From positions 1 to 9,011 of the forward strand of contig JBJEUH010000025.1 of NCBI GenBank assembly GCA_051883735.1: a stretch of DNA of 9,011 nucleotides. The letters run 5' to 3'. The translations under genes were made by a program, and so were the position numbers. Below the pieces are notes generated by a model. The model worked only from the letters and a program-made list of their open reading frames with translations. It did no database searches and was not told the origin of the DNA. Below, in pieces: positions 1 to 5,729 of this stretch; positions within the stretch are counted from its first letter, which is position 1; each line of letters opens with the position of its first letter. This stretch comes from Ventricola sp051883735. Lineage in GTDB: Bacteria > Bacillota > Clostridia > Christensenellales > Aristaeellaceae.

Positions 1-17
1 TCGCGGCGACTTGATGT

Positions 18-46
18 ATTATACACGCCTTGACGATCCTTGTCAA
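18..46 (-). promoter_or_regulatory. Perfect-consensus sigma-A promoter firing leftward out of the window
   Basis: Read on the minus strand, TTGACA (41-46) and TATAAT (18-23) are separated by exactly 17 bp, so both boxes and the spacing are ideal. Upstream of the -35 box on the same strand lie A-tracts at 51-55, 59-63 and 70-75, as in an UP element. Transcription should start near position 11 and leave the window, so the driven gene is not visible. An inverted repeat TTGAC-N7-GTCAA (30-46) overlaps the -35 box and could be an operator, or chance. A promoter this strong is typical of stable RNA or translation genes, but that is only an inference. Confidence 0.85.
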
Positions 47-126
47 CACCTTTTTCACTTTTTCTGCGCTTTTTTCGCTGCCCTAGGGGTCATCCCTGAC
101 TGGCACTGTCCCTCCCCGCACGCGGC

Positions 127-155
127 TTGCTCTGATTCATACAATGTGATATAAT
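127..155 (+). promoter_or_regulatory. Extended -10 promoter for the secreted repeat protein
   Basis: TATAAT at 150-155 is preceded by TGA (147-149), which gives a full extended -10 element. A weak -35 match, TTGCTC (127-132), sits at the ideal 17-bp spacing. The predicted transcription start is near 162, giving a leader of about 57 nt before the TTG start codon at 219. Confidence 0.8.
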
Positions 156-167
156 GTGTCAAAGCCT

Positions 168-197
168 GCGGCCATGCGCATTTCTCTGCGCGGCCGC
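168..197 (+). promoter_or_regulatory. GC-rich stem-loop in the 5' leader
   Basis: GCGGCC (168-173) pairs with GGCCGC (192-197) and GCGCA (176-180) pairs with TGCGC (187-191). There is a two-base bulge (AT) on the left side and a six-base loop TTTCTC. The hairpin fills most of the predicted leader and ends 5 nt before the Shine-Dalgarno AAGGGAG (203-209). No U-run follows, so it is not a classic terminator. It may protect the mRNA 5' end or influence ribosome loading. Confidence 0.5.
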
Positions 198-218
198 TTG
201 TGAAGGGAGTTTTCCTAT

Positions 219-1385
219 TTGAAGATGAAGCGAATATGGGCATTTGCCTTTGCCTTATGGATGATGTTCTTCCCGTGTTCCTCCGCTTTTGCGCAGACCT
301 TGGGGCCTGTATCGTCTTTTGACGAATTGAGCCAGGCGATCGCATCCGCGCAGAACGGCGACGTCATCCTTCTTTCCGGCGAGATTTCCGCCGCAGACGA
401 GGAGCCGCTTTCCACCTCCGCGTCCGTTCGGCTCAAATCCGAAAGCGGCGCGGTTGTGCGCGGCCTTCGCCTCAAGGACGCCGCTATCGCCTTTACCGGC
501 ATTGCGTTCGAGGAGGGTCTGATTGTGGACGGCACCTCGCACATCAGCCTCGGCAGCGGCGTAACCGTGACCGGCGCGGACGAATGCGCCGCGCTTTCCT
601 TTTCCGGCAGCGGTGCGCTGATCGTCGAACGCGGCTGTGAAATCGAGGGTGGCTCCGGCGCGCCGGGCATCTCGATCCGCCATGAGGGCGGCGAGTTTTA
701 CAGCAGCATCGAGGGCCATGTTGCAGGCGGCGACGGCAGCAGCGGCGGCGCCGGCATGATCGTCTCTCCGCTCAAGGAAGGCGGTGCGGTGATGATCACC
801 GGCACCATTCAGGGCGGCAGCGGTACGTCGCTCGGCGGTCACGCGCTGAATCTCTACGATCTCAGCGGCAACGCCTACATCACCGTAGGCGGCACGCTCC
901 AGGGCGGCGCCGGCTCCATCGGCGGCGACGGCATTCAGCTCGTCTCCACCAGCGACAACGTCAGCGTCGGCATCAGCGGGCAGATCAAGGGCGGCCAGGG
1001 CGAAAGCCATGGCGGCAACGCGCTGATCCTGATGAATGCGGAAGGCGCCTCCTCCGTCAATCTGTCCGGCCATTTTTCCGGCGGCGATGGGATCGGCGAC
1101 GACGCGCAGCCCGGCACCTCGCTGCATCTCGTCGGCGACGACGCCTCTCTTCGCGCGCGCATCGACAACTGCATCCTTGAAGATGGCAGGCATCTGCGTC
1201 CTTCGCCTGCGCCTGAAGCAGCGCCCGAGCCTGAACCTGCGACAATGCCGGAAACCGCCGGCACCCCCGGCGAAGCGACTCCATCTGAGGCAGAGCCCGA
1301 GCTTCCGCTCGACCCCGCAGCGGATGCAGCAGAAGAACCGGCTGAACCTGCCGAAGCCACGCCCGGCGAGGCGGACGCAGAATAA
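219..1385 (+). CDS. Secreted Gly-rich repeat protein, probable beta-helix with acidic Pro/Glu/Ala tail
   Basis: This 388-residue protein matches no named family that I recognise. The start is TTG 219: Shine-Dalgarno AAGGGAG (203-209) is 9 nt from it, while ATG 225 would be 15 nt away. Residues 1-25 form a signal peptide (KMKR, hydrophobic core, SAFA before Q26). C20 is not in a proper lipobox. Residues 31-130 are strand- and turn-rich, as in right-handed beta-helix proteins. Six repeats follow, with their xxxxGGxG cores beginning near residues 140, 166, 195, 225, 254 and 284, each 26-30 residues long, with a GG turn followed by an alternating hydrophobic strand. Residues 327-388 are a low-complexity acidic tail of Pro, Glu, Ala and Thr. 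There is no LPXTG motif, no C-terminal membrane segment and no catalytic motif I can identify. The likely role is extracellular: structural, adhesive or glycan-binding. It is transcribed alone, between its own promoter and a terminator. Confidence 0.8.
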   Translation: MKMKRIWAFAFALWMMFFPCSSAFAQTLGPVSSFDELSQAIASAQNGDVILLSGEISAADEEPLSTSASVRLKSESGAVVRGLRLKDAAIAFTGIAFEEGLIVDGTSHISLGSGVTVTGADECAALSFSGSGALIVERGCEIEGGSGAPGISIRHEGGEFYSSIEGHVAGGDGSSGGAGMIVSPLKEGGAVMITGTIQGGSGTSLGGHALNLYDLSGNAYITVGGTLQGGAGSIGGDGIQLVSTSDNVSVGISGQIKGGQGESHGGNALILMNAEGASSVNLSGHFSGGDGIGDDAQPGTSLHLVGDDASLRARIDNCILEDGRHLRPSPAPEAAPEPEPATMPETAGTPGEATPSEAEPELPLDPAADAAEEPAEPAEATPGEADAE

Positions 1386-1396
1386 GCCTGTATCGT

Positions 1397-1430
1397 AAAA
1401 CGTCCGGCAGCATGAGCTGCCGGACGTTTT
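1397..1430. terminator. Bidirectional intrinsic terminator
   Basis: A perfect 14-bp stem (1397-1410 with 1417-1430) carries a 6-nt loop CATGAG. On the plus strand it runs into TTTTTGTTT, ending the secreted-protein transcript. On the minus strand the stem ends in TTTT, which suits galM read-through from the right. A smaller inverted repeat, GCGTTC-GTTT-GAACGC (1445-1460), lies between it and galM. Confidence 0.9.
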
Positions 1431-1492
1431 TGTTTGCGGGACGGGCGTTCGTTTGAACGCGAAGCCGGTAAAAAGCCTGACCGTCAAAGCGA

Positions 1493-2557
1493 TTATTCGT
1501 CGATGCCAAACGCGTAGATCGTCGTGGTGTCGTACTTCTCGCCCGGGCGCAGCACCGTCGTGCCGGTGAACTGCGGGTTGTTCGGGGAATCCGGGAAGTG
1601 CTGGGTCTCCAGGCACAGTCCGGCGTACTTGCCATAGTGCGCGCCGCCTTTGCCGCCGGAAAGGTCGGTCTGGCAGGCGGAATAGAACTGCACGCCCGGC
1701 TGGTCGGTGATGACCTCCATCGAGCGGCCGCTGTTCGGATCGACCATGTACGCCGCGGTGCCGAAGGCCTCGCCCTTGCGCAGCACGAAGTTGTGGTCGT
1801 AGCCGCCGGCATATTTGAGCTGCGGGCACGTCTCCAGCTCGTCAAGGCCCACGCCCAGCAGCAGGCCGCCGCGCAGATCGAACGGCGTGCCCGCAACGGC
1901 CATGTAATCGCCGGTCGGGATCAGCGCGCCGTCGGCGACCGGGGTGATCGCATCCGCGTCGATGTGCAGCACCTGGTCGCGGATGGTGCCGTGGTCGTGG
2001 CCCGCGAGGTTGAAATAGGTGTGGTTGGTCAGGTTGCAATGGGTCGTCTTGTCCGTGGTCGCCTCATAGCGGATGCCGAGGTGATTGTCCTCGCTCCAGC
2101 TGTAGGTGACGGTCACGTCGAGCGTGCCCGGGTAGTTCTCCTCACCGTCCGGGCTGACATAGTGCAGCTTGAGGCAATCGGCGTGCTCGCCTTCGACCGG
2201 AGTGACCGCCCACATCTTCTTGCTGAAGCCGACGTTGCCGCCGTGCAGGTGGTTCTTGCCGTTGTTCAGCGCCAGCTGGTATTCCACGCCCTCCAGCGTG
2301 AAGCGGCCCGCAGCGATGCGGTTGCCATAGCGGCCGACGGTGTCGCCCATGCAGCCGTGATTGCCGAGGTAGCCGTCGAGGCTGTCAAAGCCCAGCGCCA
2401 CGTCATCGAGCTTGCCATCCTTGTCCGGGACGATGATGCTGGTGACGATGCCGCCGTAGTCGATCAGGCTGACCGACGCGCCGCTTTTGTTGGTCATGGT
2501 ATACTGCGTCACGGCCTGGCCGTCAGGCAGCTGGCCGAAGGGTTTGGTCGTAATCAT
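1493..2557 (-). CDS. galM: Aldose 1-epimerase (mutarotase)
   Basis: This cytoplasmic enzyme interconverts the alpha and beta anomers of aldoses such as galactose and glucose, and so feeds the Leloir pathway. The 354-residue length is normal for the family. The expected active-site residues are all visible: N79-R80 in GRYGNRI, H105 in NNGKNHLHGG, H179 in NHTYFNLAG (general acid), D254 in YDHNF and E317 in GLCLETQHFPDSPN (general base). The start is set by Shine-Dalgarno AAAGGAG (2567-2573 on the minus strand), 9 nt upstream of ATG. No other galactose genes (galK, galT, galE) are adjacent, and the gene has its own promoter and terminator, so it appears monocistronic. The family assignment is very secure. 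The physiological sugar is inferred. Confidence 0.97.
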   Translation of the reverse strand: MITTKPFGQLPDGQAVTQYTMTNKSGASVSLIDYGGIVTSIIVPDKDGKLDDVALGFDSLDGYLGNHGCMGDTVGRYGNRIAAGRFTLEGVEYQLALNNGKNHLHGGNVGFSKKMWAVTPVEGEHADCLKLHYVSPDGEENYPGTLDVTVTYSWSEDNHLGIRYEATTDKTTHCNLTNHTYFNLAGHDHGTIRDQVLHIDADAITPVADGALIPTGDYMAVAGTPFDLRGGLLLGVGLDELETCPQLKYAGGYDHNFVLRKGEAFGTAAYMVDPNSGRSMEVITDQPGVQFYSACQTDLSGGKGGAHYGKYAGLCLETQHFPDSPNNPQFTGTTVLRPGEKYDTTTIYAFGIDE

Positions 2558-2607
2558 CGTAAAACACTCCTTTGCTTGCCCATCCGTGGAGCTTTCTGTT
2601 ACCTCTT

Positions 2608-2635
2608 ATTCTACGCCGGAACGGCGGGATGTCAA
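2608..2635 (-). promoter_or_regulatory. galM promoter
   Basis: On the minus strand, perfect TTGACA (2630-2635) is followed after 16 bp by TAGAAT (2608-2613, five of six matches). The predicted transcription start is near 2601, giving a leader of about 44 nt to the galM start. No clear operator palindrome is visible around it. Confidence 0.8.
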
Positions 2636-2753
2636 GCGGTTTTATGCCCCTTTCCGCCGCTGCGGGCCGAGCGCCGCGACGGATTCCTCCATCTGTCCGC
2701 AACGCCGCCTCTCCCTCTTCTCCGATTATTTCCGCACCGGGGCCCACGCCCGC

Positions 2754-2782
2754 TTGCCGCAGCCCGGCATTGGGTGTATAAT
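2754..2782 (+). promoter_or_regulatory. Promoter of the HIT-family gene
   Basis: TTGCCG (2754-2759, four of six matches) and a perfect TATAAT (2777-2782) are spaced 17 bp apart. Transcription should start near 2789, giving a leader of under 30 nt to the ATG at 2816. About 120 bp separate it from the divergent galM promoter, and I see no further element in that stretch. Confidence 0.8.
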
Positions 2783-2815
2783 CAATAAAAATATATTTCG
2801 CAGGAGGGACACCCC

Positions 2816-3235
2816 ATGAAAGACTGCAACTGCGGCTACTGCATGAAGGGCGAGCTGCTGGACGCCTTCGGCATCTACATCTGCGACCTGAGCGTCAGCC
2901 AGCTCATCCTCTTCAAGGAGCAGAGCCATCCGGGCCGCTGCATCGTGGCCTACAAGGATCACGTCAGCGAGATCGTGAACATCTCCGATGAGGAGCGCAA
3001 CGCCTTCTTTGCCGATGTGAACCGCGCCGCCAAGGCCATCCACGCCGCGTTCGCGCCCAAGAAGGTGAACTACGGCGCCTATGGCGACACCGGCTGCCAC
3101 CTGCACTTCCACCTCGTGCCCAAGTATGAGGGCGAGTTCGAGTACGGCGGCGTCTTCGCCATGAACCCGGGCAAGACCTTCCTGACGGACGAGCAGTATG
3201 CCGAGATGATCGAGAAGATCAAGGCGAATCTGTAA
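2816..3235 (+). CDS. HIT (histidine triad) family protein
   Basis: HIT proteins are small cytoplasmic nucleotide hydrolases or transferases acting on substrates such as AMP-amidates or dinucleoside polyphosphates. This one has 139 residues, the usual size. The histidine triad is clear: H95-L-H97-F-H99-L-V, inside GCHLHFHLVPKY, where H97 or H99 (depending on alignment) is the nucleophile. The upstream N85-Y-G-A-Y-G-D-T-G segment matches the family's loop before the triad. The N-terminus is Cys-rich (C4, C6, C9 in DCNCGYC), and the CGYC pair resembles the CxxC half of the zinc site seen in many HIT proteins. Shine-Dalgarno AGGAGGG (2802-2808) lies 7 nt before ATG. The gene stands alone between its promoter and a convergent terminator. 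The in vivo substrate cannot be told from sequence. Confidence 0.95.
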   Translation: MKDCNCGYCMKGELLDAFGIYICDLSVSQLILFKEQSHPGRCIVAYKDHVSEIVNISDEERNAFFADVNRAAKAIHAAFAPKKVNYGAYGDTGCHLHFHLVPKYEGEFEYGGVFAMNPGKTFLTDEQYAEMIEKIKANL

Positions 3236-3330
3236 AGCGGGCCGTGCCCGCTCCCACTTCCGAACAGCTTTGCAAAACCAAGTGATTCGCTGCTCGCTGT
3301 ACGGTTTGGAGCATAATTCTCTGCAAAGCA
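3234..3330. repeat. 97-bp intergenic repeat, copy 1
   Basis: This is the first of two abutting direct repeats in the gap between the convergent HIT and deformylase genes. Its first two bases are the last two of the HIT stop codon. Inside are a short perfect hairpin AGCGGGC-CGT-GCCCGCT (3236-3252) and a segment flanked by AAAACC and GGTTT. It matches copy 2 at all but one (3272) of its first 74 bases, then diverges more loosely. Confidence 0.9.
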
Positions 3331-3427
3331 AAAGCGGGCCGTGCCCGCTCCCACTTCCGAACAGCTTTACAAAACCAAGTGATTCGCTGCTCGCTGTACG
3401 GTTTTGGGGCATCATTTCTTACACGGC
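3331..3427. repeat. 97-bp intergenic repeat, copy 2
   Basis: This is the second copy, offset 97 bp from copy 1. The only difference in the first 74 bases is A at 3369 for G at 3272. It then carries one extra T (TTTT at 3402-3405) and scattered changes. Read on the minus strand, its AGCGGGC hairpin runs into TTTTGCTTTG and so resembles a terminator in that direction. A second stem CAAAACC (3370-3376) with GGTTTTG (3400-3406... read as G3400 to G3406) encloses the AT- and GC-mixed core. Open frames crossing both copies are not genes. A dispersed non-coding element is the likely identity. Confidence 0.9.
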
Positions 3428-3428
3428 A

Positions 3429-3460
3429 AAAGAGCCTGCATTGCACGATGCAGGCTCTTT
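3429..3460. terminator. Bidirectional intrinsic terminator between HIT and deformylase genes
   Basis: A 13-bp perfect stem (3429-3441 with 3448-3460) has the loop TGCACG. The plus side ends in TTT then GCGTTT, and the minus side in TTTT. It ends 9 nt short of the deformylase stop codon, so it most likely ends the minus-strand cluster, and it also stops HIT transcription. Confidence 0.9.
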
Positions 3461-3469
3461 GCGTTTCCT

Positions 3470-3880
3470 TCAAATGAGGATGCCGTCGCAGTGGTCGATC
3501 TCATGCTGGATGATCTGCGCGGTGAAGCCGGAGAAGCTGCGCCTCTGCCTCTTCATCTCGATATCCAGATACTCCACCTCGATCACCTGATAGCGCTTGG
3601 CCTTGCGCACGCCGGAGAGGGACAGACAGCCCTCCTCCGCCTCGTACGGCTCGCTCTTCTTCGTGATTCTCGGGTTGAGCATCGCGATCTGCGCATAGCC
3701 GGCATGCACCGCAATGATGCGCTTGCGCACGCCGATCATGTTGGCCGCCATGCCCACGCATCCCCCGAGGTTGGCGCGCAGCGTCTCCAGCAGCTCCAGC
3801 GCGACCTGGCGATCCGCCTTTGTCGCCGGCTCAGAGGGCACAGCCAAAAACACCGGATCTTTCATGATGGGATGAACCAT
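3470..3880 (-). CDS. def: Peptide deformylase homologue, short form with altered motif 1
   Basis: Peptide deformylase is a metalloenzyme that removes the N-formyl group from nascent proteins. I take ATG 3880 as start (136 residues): GAGGTG lies just upstream and the preceding open frame to 4021 is Arg/Pro-rich antisense overlapping the next gene. Motif 2 is intact as E83-G-C85-L-S, with C85 as metal ligand. Motif 3 is intact as H126-E127-I-D-H130, giving the two His ligands and the catalytic Glu. Motif 1 is CVGMAANMIG (41-50) where GVGLAAPQIG is usual, so the conserved Gln that contacts the formyl group is M48. The protein ends right after motif 3 and so lacks the C-terminal helix of longer forms. 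It is the last gene of a minus-strand cluster, 31 nt behind the cyclase-family gene. Fold membership is firm. Deformylase activity is less sure because of the Gln change. Confidence 0.88.
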   Translation of the reverse strand: MVHPIMKDPVFLAVPSEPATKADRQVALELLETLRANLGGCVGMAANMIGVRKRIIAVHAGYAQIAMLNPRITKKSEPYEAEEGCLSLSGVRKAKRYQVIEVEYLDIEMKRQRRSFSGFTAQIIQHEIDHCDGILI

Positions 3881-3911
3881 GCCGCACCTCACGTCTGTCT
3901 CGTTTTTCCGC

Positions 3912-4598
3912 TCAGGCCTCAAAGCCCGGCAGGCCCTCGATCGCAAAGGCGCGAACCGGGCAGGAATCCGCGCCCACGATGGGCAGCGGCGCGTAGGCCA
4001 TGAAGAAGGTGTCCTTCTCAAGGCACTCCAGGTTCTTGAGCACCTCCAGGAACACGATGTTCTTCGCCATCAGGATGTCGTGGAACGGCTTCACGTTCGC
4101 CTCGCAGTCCTCGATGGACACGCCGTCGCCGAAGCCGACGCACTTGACGTTCTTGGCGGCGAACCAGTTGGCGCTGTCCTCGCCGATGACCAGGCGATGG
4201 TCGTCCGGGGTGTTGCTCAGCGGAGAGAACGGCGGGATCTTGTGCGGGCTGTCGAGGATGACGATGTCGCCCTCCCGCACGCGGCCGCCCAGCGCCTTCT
4301 CGAGATCATCGCCGGTGATCTGGGCATTCTCCGGCAGGTCGAGCGTCACGTAGATCGCGCGGCCCATGAACGTGGTCAGCGGCAGCTCGCCGACGGACGC
4401 GCCGTCCTCAAAGTGATGATACGGGCACTCGCAGTGCGTGCCGAGGTGGCTGGTCAGGTCGAGCGCGGTGTGGAAATCCGGGATCGGCCCGCCGGTGTTG
4501 TAGCGGATCAGGTGGCAGCGGCGGCTCTCCGTCGCGGGGTCCAGCGTCTTGGTCAGGTCGATCAGGCGCAGGCCATAGAAATCATACACGGGTCCCAT
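3912..4598 (-). CDS. Cyclase family metal-dependent hydrolase (kynurenine formamidase-like)
   Basis: The family includes arylformamidase KynB, isatin hydrolase and polyketide cyclase-like enzymes, which use divalent metal (Zn or Mn) to cleave amides or lactams. The signature HxGTHxDxPxH appears as H51-L-G-T-H55-C-E57-C-P59-Y-H61, with Glu for the usual Asp. Further typical parts are LRLIDLTKTLDP near the N-terminus, GDIVILDSP (110-118) and GFGDGVSIED (155-164). The length of 228 residues is normal. The start is ATG 4598: Shine-Dalgarno GGAGG (4606-4610) lies 7 nt away, whereas the in-frame ATG at 4604 directly abuts the Shine-Dalgarno. It lies 87 nt after the reductase stop with no convincing promoter between them, so cotranscription is likely. 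No other kynurenine genes are present, so I would not call it kynB. The substrate is unknown. Confidence 0.9.
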   Translation of the reverse strand: MGPVYDFYGLRLIDLTKTLDPATESRRCHLIRYNTGGPIPDFHTALDLTSHLGTHCECPYHHFEDGASVGELPLTTFMGRAIYVTLDLPENAQITGDDLEKALGGRVREGDIVILDSPHKIPPFSPLSNTPDDHRLVIGEDSANWFAAKNVKCVGFGDGVSIEDCEANVKPFHDILMAKNIVFLEVLKNLECLEKDTFFMAYAPLPIVGADSCPVRAFAIEGLPGFEA

Positions 4599-4685
4599 AA
4601 GCATACCTCCATACGTTTGATTGTGCCATATGATTGATTTGCCGTGCAGGGCGGAGAAGGCCGCAGCGCTCCCTCGCCCCGCGCG

Positions 4686-5600
4686 TTACAAAGCCCTTGC
4701 TTCCATCGCGTGCACCAGCGCGACCATCGCCTCGTGCGTCGGCGCAGGCACGCCGTTTCGCCGGCTGGCGCGCACGACGCTGCCGGAAATCGTGTCCACC
4801 TCCGTCCTGCGACCGTCGCGCAGGTCGGCGCAGATGCTCGTCACGCCGCCCGGGCTCTTTTCGCACACGGCGCGCACCTGGGCGATCTTCTCCTCCGCGT
4901 CAAAGACGAGTCCCTCGCCCGCGGCCACCGCGACCGCCTCGCGCACCAGCTTCTCGCACAGCGCCCAGGCGTGCGCGTTCTGCGCGATGAAGCCGAGCGG
5001 AACCTGCAGAACGCCCGTCAGCACGCTGGCGGAGACGTTGGTAAACAGCTTGTCCCAGATGAGCCGCTGCACCCGGTCGTCGCACACCGTCTGAAGGCCG
5101 CACGCCGTGAACGCCCGCGCGATGGGCGCAAGCCGCTGCGAGCCGCCGTCCAGGCAGCCGATACAGGTTTTTCCGCTGCCGCCGTGGCGGATCTCGCCCG
5201 GGCCGAGCACAGCGCTGTTGTGCTGCGTCGTGCCGAGGACCACATGCCCGCGGTCGCAGTATTTGAGCAGCGTGTCCTCATGTCCGCTGCCGTTTTGAAG
5301 CGTCATGAGCACGGTATCCGGCCCGATCAGGCTGCGGTTGCTCTCAAGCGCGCTGTCGGAAAACATCGCCTTCACGAACAGAATGACCACGTCCGCCGGC
5401 GCCATGCCCTGCGTGCTCAGGAAGGCCCGGGGACGGCACTGCGTCACGCTGCCGTCCGCCTCGTGGATCGTCAGCCCCCGCGCATTGATCGCGTCCACCT
5501 GCGCCCGGTTCACGTCCACCAGCAGCACGTCGTGCTTCCTGCTCAGATAGCCGCCGTAGAGCGCGCCCATCGCGCCCGCGCCGATCACCGCAATCCGCAT
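4686..5600 (-). CDS. 2-dehydropantoate 2-reductase family (PanE/ApbA) oxidoreductase
   Basis: The reference reaction is NADPH-dependent reduction of 2-dehydropantoate to pantoate in coenzyme A synthesis, but the family also holds other 2-ketoacid reductases. The 304-residue length is typical. Visible parts are the Rossmann motif G7-A-G9-A-M-G12, the LQNG segment (101-104), K184 in IWDKLFTN (the E. coli Lys176 position), N188, and E267 in RRTEVD (the E. coli Glu256 position). The start is ATG 5600, 7 nt from a strong GGGGAGG (5608-5614). The frame is open further upstream to 5654, but that extension would run through the operator. It is the first gene after a LacI-type regulator and has its own promoter overlapped by a LacI-type operator. 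No panB, panC or panD is nearby, which weakens the pantothenate reading. Family is sure and substrate is open. Confidence 0.9.
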   Translation of the reverse strand: MRIAVIGAGAMGALYGGYLSRKHDVLLVDVNRAQVDAINARGLTIHEADGSVTQCRPRAFLSTQGMAPADVVILFVKAMFSDSALESNRSLIGPDTVLMTLQNGSGHEDTLLKYCDRGHVVLGTTQHNSAVLGPGEIRHGGSGKTCIGCLDGGSQRLAPIARAFTACGLQTVCDDRVQRLIWDKLFTNVSASVLTGVLQVPLGFIAQNAHAWALCEKLVREAVAVAAGEGLVFDAEEKIAQVRAVCEKSPGGVTSICADLRDGRRTEVDTISGSVVRASRRNGVPAPTHEAMVALVHAMEARAL

Positions 5601-5630
5601 CGCCAAACCTCCCCTTTCTCTCCGCCCCTG

Positions 5631-5650
5631 TATTGCAATCGATTGCAATA
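5631..5650. promoter_or_regulatory. Perfect 20-bp LacI-family operator (O1)
   Basis: TATTGCAATCGATTGCAATA is a perfect palindrome with a central CpG. It fits the general LacI/GalR-family pattern TGnAAnCGnTTnCA. It lies immediately downstream of the -10 box of the reductase gene, covering roughly -4 to +16 of the predicted transcript, which is the classical position for steric repression. The adjacent LacI-type regulator is the obvious ligand (inference). Confidence 0.9.
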
Positions 5651-5652
5651 TC

Positions 5653-5681
5653 AAGATATCATATTTTCAAATGAATTTCAA
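5653..5681 (-). promoter_or_regulatory. Promoter of the reductase-cyclase-deformylase cluster
   Basis: On the minus strand TTGAAA (5676-5681, five of six matches) is followed after 17 bp by TATCTT (5653-5658), which is preceded by TGA and so forms an extended -10. The start of transcription would be near 5646, inside operator O1. No hairpin terminator is visible between the regulator's stop and this promoter, so read-through from the regulator gene is also possible. Confidence 0.75.
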
Positions 5682-5707
5682 GTGCTTCCCGATAAAAACC
5701 GCGCAAA

Positions 5708-5727
5708 GATTGCAATCGATTTCATTT
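5708..5727. promoter_or_regulatory. Second LacI-family operator (O2)
   Basis: This site matches O1 at 16 of 20 positions. The left half GATTGCAATC is nearly intact and the right half is degraded to GATTTCATTT. The centre is 77 bp from the centre of O1, and the site begins two bases beyond the regulator's stop codon. An auxiliary operator that allows looping is plausible, although 77 bp is not a whole number of helical turns at 10.5 bp per turn. Confidence 0.75.
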
Positions 5728-5729
5728 CT

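Noticed and set aside
255..1829. A 524-codon minus-strand open frame spanning the secreted-protein gene and the end of galM
   Set aside because: It crosses a strong terminator, overlaps two well-supported genes and has an Arg/Ala-rich shadow composition.
1598..2788. A 396-codon plus-strand open frame antisense to galM
   Set aside because: galM on the minus strand has all active-site residues and a good Shine-Dalgarno. The antisense product is low-complexity Ala/Val/Arg and has no ribosome site.
3234..3427. Possible CRISPR array
   Set aside because: There are only two units of 97 bp, they abut without unique spacers of even length, and no cas gene is present.
3219..3473. Several overlapping short open frames across the tandem repeat giving similar peptides in different frames
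   Set aside because: The repeated peptides follow from the repeated DNA. None has a ribosome-binding site, and the region holds hairpins and a terminator.
3881..4021. N-terminal extension of the deformylase homologue to position 4021
   Set aside because: The extra 47 residues are Arg/Pro-rich, overlap the end of the cyclase-family gene in another frame, and match no deformylase N-terminus. ATG 3880 has an upstream Shine-Dalgarno and gives the family's normal start.
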